Positions 20,571 to 30,207 of a stretch of 64,000 nucleotides of DNA are shown here, one piece after another. Numbering within the stretch: the stretch's first letter is position 1; every line of letters starts with the position of its first letter. The position numbers and the translations under genes were made by a program. Under the pieces are notes generated by a model that was not told where the DNA came from, made no database searches, and was given only the letters and a program-made list of their open reading frames with translations. Origin of the DNA: Pseudomonas sp. Au-Pse12 (GTDB taxonomy: Bacteria; Pseudomonadota; Gammaproteobacteria; Pseudomonadales; Pseudomonadaceae); the NCBI RefSeq assembly GCF_021341665.1, contig NZ_JAJTTH010000001.1, positions 558,001 to 622,000 on the forward strand. Direction: 5' to 3'.

Positions 20571-21875
20571 TCAGAAGTAGTACGGGAACTTCAGGCTGAA
20601 GGTAAAGTCCGGCGCGTCCTGGGTCATGCCCAGGGACAGGTTGGGCACGATGGTCAGGTGGTCGGTGGCGGCAATGGTCATGCCGACGTTGAAGTAGGCG
20701 GCGTTGGCATCGCTGGAGGTCACCGATTGCCAATCCTGACCGCTGTACTTGAGCTTGCTCTTCTTCTGTATCTGGTCAGACACAGAGAACGCCATGCTCA
20801 TCTTTTCGTTGAGGGCGAAGGCTACCCCGGCGCCAATCTGGAAGCTGTCTCCCAGTTGCACCTTGCCCGGGACTTTCTCGCCGGCGTTGGAACTGATATC
20901 GCCGAACGACTCCTCCAGGTTGTGGGTGTAGGACAGGCTGCCGAACAGCACCGCCGGGTCGAACGTCTTGACCAGGGAGATGCCTGGGGTAATAGACCAG
21001 ACACCATTACCGGTCGGCAGGCTTTCAGGCACCACCAGATTGTTGTTGCTGGGGTCCGGCTTGATGAACTTGATACCGAATGGGTCCTTGCCGGTGGGCG
21101 CCTTGACCCGCAGGCTGACCACGGCGTCAGGCAGGGAGTCGGATTCGTCGAGGAACTTGTAGGCGACCCCGACGTTGACATCACCCAGCGTCGGGTCGCG
21201 AGTGACGGTATTTTCCGATGTGGATTGGCCACTGCCGCCGTTGGCGCCCCCTGACTGGTACGTCGACTCGCGATAGATCACTGGCGCGTTTATATCGAAC
21301 TGCCAGCGGTTGTTGAGGTTGTAGCGGGCGGTCAGGTCCAGGGTCCAGGTGTCGGACTTGATCCGGTCCAGGTTGATATTGCCCAGCAGGATCGAGTCCA
21401 GGGCCAGAAAGCCGTTGAGGGTCAATTGGCGGGTGTCGTAGCGGGCATAGGTGATGCCTGTCTCGACACTGAACTTGCCGCCGCCGAAGAAGCCACTGGC
21501 TTCGTCGTAGAGGTTGGTCACACTTTGCGCCGGCGTCGAATCATCCTTGAGCGACTGGCCGTAGCTGGCCCCGCCACCCGCAGCGCCCCCTGACGCTGCT
21601 GCGGCCCCTCTGCCGGCAACCTGTTGATTGCCCTTCAGGTCGGCGGGTGATTTTGCCAAGCGCTTGGGAGCAGGCGCCGCGGGTTGGTCTTCGACTTGCC
21701 GTACCCGTTGCTCCAACACTGCCAGCGCCTTCTGCTGCACTTCGTAACGTTGCTTCAGCTCCAGAAGTTCTTGTTTCAGGGTCTCTACGTCCGCCTCAGG
21801 CGCCGCTTGCAAGGCCGCCGCCGGAAATAGAGTGCTCAAACATACAACTGCGCGCAGTGAAACCGATCGATACAT
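20571..21875 (-). CDS. fapF: Functional amyloid outer-membrane secretion pore FapF
   Basis: FapF is the outer-membrane channel through which Fap amyloid subunits are exported. After a signal peptide, residues about 28-65 form a coiled coil ([20 protein letters not shown]), then a Gly/Ala/Ser-rich linker and plug region (residues about 85-120). The rest is a beta-barrel with alternating hydrophobic strands ending in the aromatic signature FSLKFPYYF. It is the last gene of fapABCDEF, followed by a bidirectional terminator. Confidence 0.94.
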   Translation of the reverse strand: MYRSVSLRAVVCLSTLFPAAALQAAPEADVETLKQELLELKQRYEVQQKALAVLEQRVRQVEDQPAAPAPKRLAKSPADLKGNQQVAGRGAAAASGGAAGGGASYGQSLKDDSTPAQSVTNLYDEASGFFGGGKFSVETGITYARYDTRQLTLNGFLALDSILLGNINLDRIKSDTWTLDLTARYNLNNRWQFDINAPVIYRESTYQSGGANGGSGQSTSENTVTRDPTLGDVNVGVAYKFLDESDSLPDAVVSLRVKAPTGKDPFGIKFIKPDPSNNNLVVPESLPTGNGVWSITPGISLVKTFDPAVLFGSLSYTHNLEESFGDISSNAGEKVPGKVQLGDSFQIGAGVAFALNEKMSMAFSVSDQIQKKSKLKYSGQDWQSVTSSDANAAYFNVGMTIAATDHLTIVPNLSLGMTQDAPDFTFSLKFPYYF

Positions 21876-21922
21876 GAAATAAACCGTCCCTTGTGAACCC
21901 CAATGGTCGAAAAAAGCGTAGC

Positions 21923-22663
21923 TCAGAATTTCAAACTGCGTAGTCCGTTGAGTGTGGTCAGGTTGCAGTCCAGTGCCCCCTTGCTGGGGCCGTTGTTTTG
22001 CAGGACTACGTTGAGTTGGGTCAGGTTGCTGACCAGGTTGCTGTTACCCAGCAGCCGGGTGTTTTGCAGGACGTTGCCCTGGGCCACTTGCTGCAAGGTG
22101 CCGCCCTGGTTGGCACTGGCCAGAATGGCCATCTGGATCCCACCGTTGATCGCCGACACCGAGACACTGCCGGCGGCGTTGCTGCCGGTGATGGTCTGCC
22201 CATTGAGCAGGGCCTGGCCGGGGTTGTTGCTCAGGCCGGGCGCCTGGTTGGCTTCGCTGACATTGATGCTGACGTTGTTATAGGCGCTGTTGCCGTCACC
22301 GGCGGCGCGCACCACCTGGGTCACGCCCTGGCCGGTGCCCAGGCCAGCGCCACCGATCACGTTGCCAGTGCCTTGCGCGGGAGTACTACCGTTGCCCGTC
22401 TGGTTGATGGTGGTGACATAGAATTGCGGGGTGACGGTGGACTGCTGAATCTGCAGGGTGCTGGTGGCGCCAATCAGGTCGCCGCTGGCATTGCGCCAGG
22501 TACTGCTCATGACGATGCCGAAACTGATAATCCGTCCCGGCATCACATAACGCCCGCGCATCTGCGAGAGTTCCTGGTCCTGAACTTCGATGGGTTTGAA
22601 ACCAGCATGGGCTGGAAGCGCTGCTGCCAGACAGGCCGCCGCCAGCCAGTATGAAGTCTTCAT
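21923..22663 (-). CDS. fapE: Functional amyloid minor component FapE
   Basis: FapE is an exported minor component of the Fap fibre system. The 246-residue precursor has a clear signal peptide ([20 protein letters not shown]) and an asparagine/glutamine/glycine/serine-rich mature region ([25 protein letters not shown]-like repeats, [20 protein letters not shown]), with a single cysteine near the end ([15 protein letters not shown]). It lies between fapD and fapF with short gaps. Confidence 0.9.
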   Translation of the reverse strand: MKTSYWLAAACLAAALPAHAGFKPIEVQDQELSQMRGRYVMPGRIISFGIVMSSTWRNASGDLIGATSTLQIQQSTVTPQFYVTTINQTGNGSTPAQGTGNVIGGAGLGTGQGVTQVVRAAGDGNSAYNNVSINVSEANQAPGLSNNPGQALLNGQTITGSNAAGSVSVSAINGGIQMAILASANQGGTLQQVAQGNVLQNTRLLGNSNLVSNLTQLNVVLQNNGPSKGALDCNLTTLNGLRSLKF

Positions 22664-22711
22664 CTGCTGCTCCCGGAGCGTCCTGCCCCCCTTTATCGTT
22701 ACGCGCTCCTA

Positions 22712-23392
22712 CTAGAAGAAGTCGCTCTGGATGAAACCGAAATCCATCAGTTCCGCGTCTTTGACCGGGTAGAAGGTGTCGAGCTTGTTTTTCGCGGTCA
22801 GCGGGGCGGGCGGGTCGAGCAAGGCATTGGCCTTGTCATAGCCCGGGCCGATGATGGCAAAGACGATACCGTTCCAGCCTTTGACGAAGTCTTCATGGGT
22901 GTAGCGTTTGTGACCCAGAACCGGATCACCGATGTAGACCCAGTCTTTCTGGGCCCGCTGCATCACCACGAAGTGCTTGTAGCCGCGAATTTCCATCAGG
23001 ACGACCACCGGAATGGTCACTGCCTCGAGCTTTTCCGGAGGAATCCGGTAGCCCCTGGCGCGCATGCCGATGCTTTCCGCGTAGCGTTTCATGTCAAGCA
23101 TCGAGAAGCCCTGAGTCTGAACCAGCTTCTGGTCCGAATTCATCAGCATGCCCTTGATCACTTGTTCCTCGTTGACATCCAGCCAGTAGGCCTGGCGCAG
23201 GATGGTTGCCAGCGCCGCGGCGCCGCAACTGAAGTCGGTTTTCTGTTCGACGATGTCGCTGAATTTGCGCTCACGCACACTCTGGACTTTCTTGAAGATC
23301 AAGCCGCCGCCCGCCAGTCCGGCCACGGCCATCTCAGCCGCGTACACGGGGCCGCAAAGGCTCAACAGTAGAATGATGATCGCAGTACGCAT
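22712..23392 (-). CDS. fapD: Fap system C39-type cysteine protease FapD
   Basis: FapD is a periplasmic protease of the C39 family needed for fibre biogenesis. The 226-residue precursor carries a signal peptide and the catalytic series: QKTDFSCGAAALATIL (cysteine), KHFVVMQ (histidine) and IGDPVLGHKR (aspartate). A hairpin separates it from fapC upstream. Confidence 0.93.
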   Translation of the reverse strand: MRTAIIILLLSLCGPVYAAEMAVAGLAGGGLIFKKVQSVRERKFSDIVEQKTDFSCGAAALATILRQAYWLDVNEEQVIKGMLMNSDQKLVQTQGFSMLDMKRYAESIGMRARGYRIPPEKLEAVTIPVVVLMEIRGYKHFVVMQRAQKDWVYIGDPVLGHKRYTHEDFVKGWNGIVFAIIGPGYDKANALLDPPAPLTAKNKLDTFYPVKDAELMDFGFIQSDFF

Positions 23393-23419
23393 GATCGTTA
23401 CGCCTGATGAGACTGTGGA

Positions 23420-23441
23420 AAAGCCCCGTTTCCGGGGCTTT
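23420..23441 (-). terminator. Intra-operon hairpin between fapC and fapD
   Basis: A nine-base stem AAAGCCCCG/CGGGGCTTT with a four-base loop lies 15 bases after the fapC stop and 28 bases before the fapD start, ending in a short T stretch on the minus strand. It could act as a leaky terminator or protect the 3' end of the fapABC message, giving more subunit than export machinery. Confidence 0.7.
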
Positions 23442-23455
23442 CGTTACGATTGCGA

Positions 23456-24439
23456 CTACATGCAGGCTTTGCAGCCGGCGGCAATGGACAGCGAGTTGCT
23501 TTGTTGGTTGCCGACGCCGGCCGAGACGTTGGCGCCACCGTTGCCGGAGAAGCCGTTCATCGAGTTGGTCATGCTGGCGTTGTTGATCACTGGGTTTTTC
23601 CAGCCGTCTTTGGTCAGCACTTGCTGGGTCCAGTAGCCAGCCAGTTCGATGGTGCCTTGTTCCTTGAAGGTGAGTTTTTGATCGTCGTTGCCGTGGCCTT
23701 TGTTGTCGCCATAGCCATGACCGCTGTGATCGTCGCCGCCTTCGATCTTGCCGCTGCCGGTGCCTTTGTAGGTGCCGGAGGCTACGAAGCCGCCAGTGAG
23801 GGTGTCTTTTTTGTAGGCCTGGACACCTTTGTTATCCACCACCAGGTTGGTGGAGGTTTGGTTGGCCGAGGCGGCGGCGGTGGCTACACGACCACCGGAC
23901 ACGGCGATCGCCAGGTTGTTTTTCTGTTGGTTGAAGTCGCCGGCGGTGACGTTGACGCCGATGTTGCCGGAGCCGTTGTTGCCGGAGTTGTTCATCGTCG
24001 CGTTGTTTTGGGTCGACGAGTTTTTCACGTAGTTGTTGTTGTTGACCTGGGTGGCGCTGGAAGCGGCCACGGCGCTGCCGAAGATGAAGCTTTCGTCAGC
24101 GGTTGCCAGGGCGGCGGCGTTGTCTTGTTGGTTGCCGTCGCCGGCGGCGACGTTGGCGCCCATGTTGCCGTTGGAGCTGTTCAGGGAGTTGTCCATCTTG
24201 GCGTTGTTGTTGGTGCCCTGGTTTTTCACCACGTTGGTGTTGCTGTTCTGCACGTCGATCACTGCAGCACCGGCCCCGGCGGTGATTTGCAGCAGGGTGT
24301 TGAGGTCTGGGCCCTGATTGCCATGGTCATGGTCATGACCGCCGTTGTGACCGTTGTTGTTACCACCTGCCTGAGCAGCCATTGCCATGATGGCGGCCAG
24401 TGCGAAAACCAGTGGTTTGAGAGCCATTGTGGGTTTCAT
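23456..24439 (-). CDS. fapC: Major functional amyloid subunit FapC
   Basis: FapC is the main fibre-forming subunit. The 327-residue precursor has a signal peptide (MKPTMALKPLVFALAAIMAM, cleaved near AQA) and three imperfect Asn/Gln/Gly-rich amyloid repeats, each ending in a related motif: GNMGANVAAGDGNQQDN (near residue 110), GNIGVNVTAGDFNQQKN (near 180) and GNGGANVSAGVGNQQSN (near 305). The linker before repeat 3 is about 100 residues long. The protein ends CKACM, the CxxC signature of FapC. A His/Gly/Asn-rich stretch follows the signal peptide. Confidence 0.94.
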   Translation of the reverse strand: MKPTMALKPLVFALAAIMAMAAQAGGNNNGHNGGHDHDHGNQGPDLNTLLQITAGAGAAVIDVQNSNTNVVKNQGTNNNAKMDNSLNSSNGNMGANVAAGDGNQQDNAAALATADESFIFGSAVAASSATQVNNNNYVKNSSTQNNATMNNSGNNGSGNIGVNVTAGDFNQQKNNLAIAVSGGRVATAAASANQTSTNLVVDNKGVQAYKKDTLTGGFVASGTYKGTGSGKIEGGDDHSGHGYGDNKGHGNDDQKLTFKEQGTIELAGYWTQQVLTKDGWKNPVINNASMTNSMNGFSGNGGANVSAGVGNQQSNSLSIAAGCKACM

Positions 24440-24502
24440 GGTGTTTCTCCGGTGCTTATTAGTTGGTTAAGTGTTGGTACTTTCTAATTGCACTGCGAGG
24501 GG

Positions 24503-25081
24503 TCAGTCTGCGACCCGTATGCTCAGGGTGTTAGCCATGCGGTTCCCCACCCCGGCACTCTGGTTCACCTGAATCACCCCACGGCTGCCGGTGAAGGCCT
24601 GGTCGCTGGTAACGACCTGGCGGCTGCCTTGCTGAGGGTCAGATGCGCCCGAGCTTGGTAACAGCGCGACGTTCTGCTGTGAGAGCGCGCTGTCGTCGAT
24701 GCTCTGCGGATTGGCGCTGATGCTGATCCGCAAGGCATTGACCATCTGGTTGTTGGCCCCGGACGACTGGTTGACACCCAGTGCGCCGTTGCCATTGCTG
24801 AAAGAGTGGCCGCCGATGGTGCTGCTGGCATTGACCGAGCGATCGGCTGGCGTGGTGATTTTCTGGGTCACGCTGGTACTGGCCTTGGCGTTGGTACCGA
24901 TGGCGATGGCCCGCACGTTGGTTTGCTGTTGCTGGTCGCCGGCGGCCTGGTTGATGTTGAGGTTGCCGGTGTAGCCCGAGCCGGAATTGTTCAGGGTCGC
25001 GGTGTCCTGAACCTGAGTGGCGCTATCGGCCATGGCTGAGGTGCAGGCCAGCACGGCGAGAAAGAGCAGTGAGCGCTTCAT
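24503..25081 (-). CDS. fapB: Minor functional amyloid subunit FapB (nucleator)
   Basis: FapB is thought to nucleate FapC polymerisation. The 192-residue precursor has a signal peptide and three FapC-like repeats with the signatures GNLNINQAAGDQQQQ, GALGVNQSSGANNQM and GVIQVNQSAGVGNRM, separated by short linkers. There is no CxxC pair. It lies one base after fapA and 63 bases before fapC. Confidence 0.93.
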   Translation of the reverse strand: MKRSLLFLAVLACTSAMADSATQVQDTATLNNSGSGYTGNLNINQAAGDQQQQTNVRAIAIGTNAKASTSVTQKITTPADRSVNASSTIGGHSFSNGNGALGVNQSSGANNQMVNALRISISANPQSIDDSALSQQNVALLPSSGASDPQQGSRQVVTSDQAFTGSRGVIQVNQSAGVGNRMANTLSIRVAD

Positions 25082-25082
25082 C

Positions 25083-25526
25083 TTAGTGGCCTCCGATGTT
25101 ACTCAACGGCGCCATGCCGGAACTGATGGAGCGGTTGATCGACCCGGAGATCGACGCGCCCGAGCCGCCACCGTGGCCAGCGCTCATGCCGGGCAGGCCA
25201 TTGGGATTGGTGACCACGTTGAGGCCGGCGACGCCGGTGCCATCGGGCATCACGGCGCCGCGAACCAGCGACCCGCTGTTGACCCCGGCGAACTCGCTGT
25301 CGCTCATTTCGCTGTTGAGCGTGCCGGCGACAAACCCCGACGGGTTGGCATTGACTGTGGTGGGGTTGGGGTCGCGGTTCAGGGGGCGACCGATAGGGGT
25401 GGGGTGCACTTGGCGTTCAAGAACGATTTCGCCATTGCCTGCCGCCAGAACCGGAAGGCTGTACACCGCGCTGATGGTGCAACCGATCAGCAGTAGGCGG
25501 GTGAAACGAATGTTCAGAGTCCCCAC
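25083..25526 (-). CDS. fapA: Functional amyloid accessory protein FapA
   Basis: FapA is a periplasmic accessory protein that influences the proportion of FapB and FapC in fibres. The 147-residue precursor has an N-terminal signal (LLLIGCTISAVYSLPVLA) and a Gly/Ser/Asn-rich, low-complexity mature part ending SNIGGH. The start appears to be GTG at 25526, supported by AAGGA ten bases upstream. No ATG precedes the signal peptide. It is the first gene of the operon. Confidence 0.88.
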   Translation of the reverse strand: MGTLNIRFTRLLLIGCTISAVYSLPVLAAGNGEIVLERQVHPTPIGRPLNRDPNPTTVNANPSGFVAGTLNSEMSDSEFAGVNSGSLVRGAVMPDGTGVAGLNVVTNPNGLPGMSAGHGGGSGASISGSINRSISSGMAPLSNIGGH

Positions 25527-25579
25527 GGCGGTCTTCCTTCTTCTCAGTGCTGGCCCTAGTCAGCGTTGCGAGGAAGAGA

Positions 25580-25594
25580 GCAGAAGCCGTGCCG
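25580..25594 (-). promoter_or_regulatory. Candidate sigma-54 (-24/-12) promoter of fapABCDEF
   Basis: On the minus strand the sequence CGGCACGGCTTCTGC fits TGGCAC-N5-TTGC with two mismatches and keeps the essential GG-N10-GC. It would start transcription near 25569, leaving a leader of about 43 bases before fapA. A sigma-54 activator gene sits at the far end of the operon, which supports the reading. This needs experimental proof. Confidence 0.6.
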
Positions 25595-25654
25595 CTTTTG
25601 ATTTTCTGTTTGGATTCAATGGTTTGCCAGGGCATTGGGGCCGCCTCTGGCCTG

Positions 25655-25676
25655 ACTGTTTCAAGGTTGAGACAGT
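25655..25676. promoter_or_regulatory. Candidate activator site 1 upstream of fapA
   Basis: A 22-base near-palindrome with half-sites ACTGTTTCAA and TTGAGACAGT around a GG centre. It is centred about 97 bases upstream of the predicted start, a usual distance for an enhancer-binding protein. A related site lies at 25737-25758. Confidence 0.55.
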
Positions 25677-25736
25677 TCGCCATGCCGGCCAATCGCCACA
25701 GCCTTGGTAATGCTCTGGAACAAGGGTTGCTGAGGG

Positions 25737-25758
25737 GCTGTATCAGTGGCGTAACAGT
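25737..25758. promoter_or_regulatory. Candidate activator site 2 upstream of fapA
   Basis: A second 22-base element, GCTGTATCA to GTAACAGT, matches site 1 at 14 of 22 positions including both CTGT/ACAG arms. Its centre is 82 bases from that of site 1, close to eight helical turns. The rest of 25527-25854 holds no gene that I can see. Confidence 0.5.
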
Positions 25759-25854
25759 TTTTCCGGGGCAGGGCGCAGGCCCCGCAAATGACGGCCTGAT
25801 CGCCGCAAGAGTGTTTCAGGAATGGACACTTTGCGCTCGGGCCGCCTCGTCGCA

Positions 25855-26379
25855 TCAGTCCTGCAGCAGCTCCTGGACCAGGGTGAATGCCTGTTGCCGC
25901 CGCGCCTGCCAATCACCGCGAATCACTCGGTAGGTTTGCCGGTGACGTTCCAGCCAGTGCCGGGTGTCGGCAAAGAACGCCTGGCGTTGCGCCAGTTGCG
26001 GCTGACAGCGCTGGCCGTCATCCGTCCAGGCCACATCCTCCGGCGACAGCAGCAGGTGCAGGTCGTAATGGCGGGCCAGCAGCTGCGGTTCCAGCCAGGG
26101 TGGGCAATCGCCGAACAGGGTCTGGCTCCAGAGCAGGTTGCTCAACAGGTGAGTATCGAGAATCAGCAGCTCGGGCTGTTGCGCGCGAGCCTGGTCTTCC
26201 CAGGCCAGTTGGCCACGGGCGATTTGCGGGATGTCCGCCAGGCAGGTGTCGCGGCAGTGTTGCTCGATAAAGTGGCGCACGTACTCGCCGACCTGGAGGC
26301 CGCCGAAGTGCGCTTGCAGCTCGGCCGCCAGCCAGCTCTTGCCACTGGACTCGGGGCCGGTGAGAACCAGGACCTTCAC
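25855..26379 (-). CDS. NadR-type ribosylnicotinamide kinase (stand-alone ATPase domain)
   Basis: This 174-residue P-loop protein matches the kinase domain of NadR, which phosphorylates nicotinamide riboside to NMN. Walker A is GPESSGKS near the N-terminus, followed by GEYVRHFIEQH and a LLILDTHLLS region. The start is a GTG at 26379 that overlaps the pnuC stop as GTGA, so the two genes are coupled. The adenylyltransferase and helix-turn-helix domains of full NadR are absent. Together with PnuC it would form an uptake-and-trap route for nicotinamide riboside. Confidence 0.85.
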   Translation of the reverse strand: MKVLVLTGPESSGKSWLAAELQAHFGGLQVGEYVRHFIEQHCRDTCLADIPQIARGQLAWEDQARAQQPELLILDTHLLSNLLWSQTLFGDCPPWLEPQLLARHYDLHLLLSPEDVAWTDDGQRCQPQLAQRQAFFADTRHWLERHRQTYRVIRGDWQARRQQAFTLVQELLQD

Positions 26380-26939
26380 GATTGCAGGGCCGGGTCGGCG
26401 CGCCAGGTGCGCCAGCCCTGGACCGCCAGCAGGGTGAACAGGGCGTACAGCGCTGCGGTCAGGTAGAGCTCCTTGTAGACGAACAGGCCGACGAAGATCA
26501 CGTCCACGGCAATCCACAGTGGCCAGCACTGCACGCGCTTCTGTGCCATCCACCACTGGGCCACCAGGCTGAAGGCGGTCAGTGCCGCGTCCAGCCAGGG
26601 CTGCGCGGCGTCGGTCCAGTGGGCCATGGCCGCGCCCAGCAACAGGCTGCCGAGTGCGCCCAAGGCCAGGCCCTGGAGCAGCCCCGCGGACTGCAACTGG
26701 CTGACCGGGCGCCCCTGGTGCTGCTCGCCACCGCGGGTCCACTGCCACCAGCCGTAGAGCTGCAGCACCGCGTAGACCACCTGCAGGAGCATGTCGGAAT
26801 AGAGTTTGACCTCGTAGAAGATCCAGCTGTACAGCAGCACCATGACCAGGCCGATGGGCCAGCACCAGGGGTTCTGTTTGACCGTCAGCCAGACGGCGAT
26901 CACGCCGAGCGCGGCGGCAAACAGTTCAAGCCCGGACAT
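26376..26939 (-). CDS. pnuC: Nicotinamide riboside transporter PnuC
   Basis: This 187-residue inner-membrane protein has about seven hydrophobic segments and the PnuC features: NPWCWPIGLVMVLLYSWIFY, LYGWWQW with the family tryptophan motif, and WPLWIAVDVIFVGLFVYKEL. Facilitated diffusion of nicotinamide riboside is driven by intracellular phosphorylation, here presumably by the coupled kinase downstream. Confidence 0.93.
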   Translation of the reverse strand: MSGLELFAAALGVIAVWLTVKQNPWCWPIGLVMVLLYSWIFYEVKLYSDMLLQVVYAVLQLYGWWQWTRGGEQHQGRPVSQLQSAGLLQGLALGALGSLLLGAAMAHWTDAAQPWLDAALTAFSLVAQWWMAQKRVQCWPLWIAVDVIFVGLFVYKELYLTAALYALFTLLAVQGWRTWRADPALQS

Positions 26940-26987
26940 GACGGTTCCTTGGGGAAGTGGAGAAGGGGGCGGATTGTACCCAGAGTC

Positions 26988-27011
26988 GGCCCCGGGCGTT
27001 AGCCCGGGGCC
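26988..27011. terminator. Strong GC hairpin between the chemoreceptor gene and pnuC
   Basis: Perfect ten-base arms GGCCCCGGGC and GCCCGGGGCC with a GTTA loop lie just after the chemoreceptor stop. There is no T run on the minus strand, so termination may be imperfect and could leave pnuC partly dependent on read-through. Confidence 0.55.
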
Positions 27012-27028
27012 TTGGGTTCAGGCGTGAC

Positions 27029-28666
27029 TCAGACGCGAAATTGCCGCAGCAGGCCGTTGAGCTGTTCCGACAGTTCCTTGAGGTGCCGGCTGGCGGCGCT
27101 GGAGTGCTGGGCCGCCAGGGCGGTGCCCTGGGACAGCCCGGCCGCCTGGCCGACGTTATGGTTGATGTCTTCCACCACATGCGCCTGTTGCAGGGTGGCG
27201 CTGGCAATCGAGGCGTTCAGGCCGTTGAGGGTGCGCAGCGCCTGGCCGATGGCGTTGAGGCTGGTACCGGCCAACCCGGCCTGCTCGATGGTCAGCTGTG
27301 AAGCCCGGCTGCTGTCGCCGATGACCTTGACCGCCGCTTCCGAGTGATTCTGCAGGCGTTCGATCATGCCCTGGATTTCCGCAGTGGACTGCTGGGTGCG
27401 CTGGGCCAGCAGGCGCACCTCGTCGGCCACCACGGCGAAGCCGCGCCCTTGTTCCCCGGCCCGGGCCGCCTCGATGGCGGCGTTCAGGGCCAGCAGGTTG
27501 GTCTGTTCGGCAATCGAGCGGATCACCTCCAGCACCGTGCCGATCTGGGTGCTTTCCGCTGCCAGGGTACGAATCACTTCCACGGCCTGGTCGATGGTGC
27601 CCGAGAGCTGGTCGATCTGCTGCAGGCTGCCATCGATGTTGATCTGGCCCTGCTGGGCCTGGGCCTCGGCCTCGCGCACCTCGGTGGCGGCGTGTTCGGC
27701 GTTGCGCGCCACGTCCTGGACGCCGCTGGTGACCTGACTGATGGCGGCTGCCACCTGTTCCATCTGCTGGGACTGCTGCTGGCTGCGCTCCTGGGCTTCG
27801 CTGGCGTTGCTGCCCAGCTCGCTAGAGGACTGCTCCAGCGCCGCGGCGCTGGATTGCAACTGCATCACCACGCCGCGCAACTTGGCGGTAAACCCGTTGA
27901 AGTGCCTGGCCAGCTCGGTGACCTCGTCCTGGCCATGGGTGTCGAGGCTGCGGGTCAGGTCGCTTTCGCCGCTGGCGATGTTGGCCATGGCGTGCACGGT
28001 TTCGCGAAGCGGGCTGACAATGCTGCGCACAATCAGCACCACCAGGGCGGCCATCAGCAGGGCGATCACCAGGCCAATGGACGAGGCGCGCAGGACCTGA
28101 GCGTAGAACTCGTCCTGCAGGTCATCGATATAGACGCCAGAACCGATGATCCAGCCCCAAGGCTGGAACAGCTGTATATAGGAGGTTTTCTGGACCGGCT
28201 GCTGGGCTCCGGGCTTGGGCCAGCGATAGTCCACCATGCCGCCGCCCTTGGCCTTGGCCAGGGCGACCATTTCGTTGAACACCTCGAAGCCGTCCGGGTC
28301 CTTGACTGCGGCGAGGTTTTGCCCGTCCAGCTTGGGGTTGGCCGGGTGCATGATCATCACCGGCGTCAGGTCATTGATCCAGAAATAGTCGTTCTGGTTG
28401 TAGCGCAGCCCGCGAATCGCTTGCAGCGCTTGTTTCTGCGCCTGATCGCGGCTCAGGCTGCCGGCGGCTTCCAGGCCCTGGTAATAATCCAGCACGCCCG
28501 CGGCGGTCTGCACCACATGCTGGGTTTTCTGCGCCTTGGCCAAGTACAGGTCCCCATGAATCTGCTTGAGCATCATCACGCCCAGGGTCACCAGGGTCAG
28601 CACCGCCACGATCAGGATCAGCCACAAACGCTGACTGATGGACATCTTGCGTAAGCTATTCATCAT
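27029..28666 (-). CDS. Methyl-accepting chemotaxis protein with sCache-type sensor
   Basis: This 545-residue chemoreceptor has an N-terminal membrane anchor ([20 protein letters not shown]), a periplasmic single-Cache domain ([42 protein letters not shown]), a second membrane segment ([16 protein letters not shown]), a HAMP linker and a long cytoplasmic coiled coil with the signalling tip [20 protein letters not shown]. The ATG at 28666 has GGAG at seven bases. A second ATG follows immediately. The ligand is unknown, although related sCache receptors often sense small organic acids. Confidence 0.92.
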   Translation of the reverse strand: MMNSLRKMSISQRLWLILIVAVLTLVTLGVMMLKQIHGDLYLAKAQKTQHVVQTAAGVLDYYQGLEAAGSLSRDQAQKQALQAIRGLRYNQNDYFWINDLTPVMIMHPANPKLDGQNLAAVKDPDGFEVFNEMVALAKAKGGGMVDYRWPKPGAQQPVQKTSYIQLFQPWGWIIGSGVYIDDLQDEFYAQVLRASSIGLVIALLMAALVVLIVRSIVSPLRETVHAMANIASGESDLTRSLDTHGQDEVTELARHFNGFTAKLRGVVMQLQSSAAALEQSSSELGSNASEAQERSQQQSQQMEQVAAAISQVTSGVQDVARNAEHAATEVREAEAQAQQGQINIDGSLQQIDQLSGTIDQAVEVIRTLAAESTQIGTVLEVIRSIAEQTNLLALNAAIEAARAGEQGRGFAVVADEVRLLAQRTQQSTAEIQGMIERLQNHSEAAVKVIGDSSRASQLTIEQAGLAGTSLNAIGQALRTLNGLNASIASATLQQAHVVEDINHNVGQAAGLSQGTALAAQHSSAASRHLKELSEQLNGLLRQFRV

Positions 28667-28957
28667 CCGGTCACTCCAGATTCTTGTTCTTGTCATAAAA
28701 GGCCGAGAGCATCGAAGCATGCTGGCCTTCCAGCGCCAACCCTACGGAAGTCCAATAACATCGCGACGCGTTTTGCGCCTGTCTGTTAGGATTTCGGCGC
28801 TTTGCCCGAAAACCTGAACCCATGTCGAAATTTCACAGAATTTTCATTGGTTTATGTTGATCTTACGGGCGCCGAATTCTCGGCTAGGCTCGATGCGACA
28901 AACGTTTTGACCACTTAAAAAAGAGGCATGCCACGAGCATCGCCTTATGGGGGATTG

Positions 28958-29788
28958 ATGGATCTTTGGACCGCCGCACAGGCACTGATACTCGGGATCG
29001 TAGAAGGCCTGACCGAGTTTTTGCCCATCAGCAGTACCGGGCACCAGATTATTGTGGCTGACCTGCTCGACTTCGGTGGCGAGCGGGCCATGGCCTTCAA
29101 CATCATTATCCAGCTGGGGGCGATTCTCGCGGTTGTCTGGGAATTCCGGCGCAAGATCATCGATGTGGTGATCGGCCTGCCCAGCCAGCCCAAGGCCCAG
29201 CGCTTCACGGTCAACCTGCTGATCGCGTTCTTCCCGGCCGTGGTATTGGGGGTGATCTTCGCGGACCTGATCCACGCCTACCTGTTCAACCCCATCACGG
29301 TGGCCACGGCGCTGGTGGTTGGCGGCGTCATCATGCTGTGGGCCGAGCGTCGGCAGCACCAGGTGCACGCCGAGACGGTCGATGAAATCACCTGGAAGGA
29401 CGCACTGAAGGTCGGTTGTGCCCAGTGCCTGGCGATGATCCCGGGCACTTCGCGTTCCGGCTCGACCATTATCGGTGGCCTGCTGTTCGGCCTGTCGCGC
29501 AAGACCGCCACCGAGTTTTCGTTCTTCCTGGCCATGCCCACCATGGTTGGGGCCGCGGTGTATTCCGGCTACAAGTACCGCCATCTGTTCCAGCCCGATG
29601 ATTTCCCGGTGTTCGCCATCGGTTTCGTCACGGCCTTCATCTTCGCCATGATCGCGGTCAAGGGCCTGCTGAAGTTCATTGCCAGCCACAGCTACGCGGC
29701 CTTTGCCTGGTATCGCATCGCTTTTGGCCTGCTGATCCTGGCGACCTGGCAGTTCGGCTGGGTCGACTGGGCGGCGGCCAAGTCGTGA
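28958..29788 (+). CDS. uppP: Undecaprenyl-diphosphate phosphatase UppP (BacA)
   Basis: This 276-residue membrane enzyme dephosphorylates undecaprenyl pyrophosphate to recycle the lipid carrier for peptidoglycan and surface polysaccharides. Both family motifs are present: [14 protein letters not shown] and [13 protein letters not shown]. About eight hydrophobic helices are visible. The start at 28958 ([13 protein letters not shown]) follows GGGGGA. The downstream gene begins within its stop codon. Confidence 0.95.
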   Translation: MDLWTAAQALILGIVEGLTEFLPISSTGHQIIVADLLDFGGERAMAFNIIIQLGAILAVVWEFRRKIIDVVIGLPSQPKAQRFTVNLLIAFFPAVVLGVIFADLIHAYLFNPITVATALVVGGVIMLWAERRQHQVHAETVDEITWKDALKVGCAQCLAMIPGTSRSGSTIIGGLLFGLSRKTATEFSFFLAMPTMVGAAVYSGYKYRHLFQPDDFPVFAIGFVTAFIFAMIAVKGLLKFIASHSYAAFAWYRIAFGLLILATWQFGWVDWAAAKS

Positions 29789-30207
29789 GTGCGGGCCGTC
29801 GTGGGCAGGGCGCCGTTGGCGGCACAAGGCTCGAGTATGCGCGGGCCAAGCTGCTGCTATTGATGCTGCTCTGCGCGTTGCCGCTGTTCGGGTCGCTGTC
29901 GTTGTGGTGGAAGGGGATATCGGTCATTCCCCTGGTCGCCTACGGCGCGGTCAGCCTGCTGACGTTTCTGCTGTACTGGCACGACAAGCGCCGGGCTCGG
30001 GCCGAAGGCCGGCGCATTCCGGAAAACGTCCTGCATGCCCTGGAGCTGGCCGGCGGCTGGCCAGGGGCCTTGCTGGCCCAGCAACTGCTGCGCCACAAGA
30101 CCCGCAAGGTCTCCTACCAGACGCTGTTCTGGCTGATCGTGGCCCTGCACCAGGTCTACTGGATTGACCGGCTGTTCCTGGAAAACAGCCCGCTGAGCCT
30201 GTTCTAG
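29785..30207 (+). CDS. DUF1294 small membrane protein
   Basis: This 140-residue protein with three or four membrane segments matches the DUF1294 type ([41 protein letters not shown]). It starts with GTG overlapping the uppP stop, indicating coupling. The function is unknown. Its link with uppP may be only positional. Confidence 0.83.
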   Translation: MSAGRRGQGAVGGTRLEYARAKLLLLMLLCALPLFGSLSLWWKGISVIPLVAYGAVSLLTFLLYWHDKRRARAEGRRIPENVLHALELAGGWPGALLAQQLLRHKTRKVSYQTLFWLIVALHQVYWIDRLFLENSPLSLF

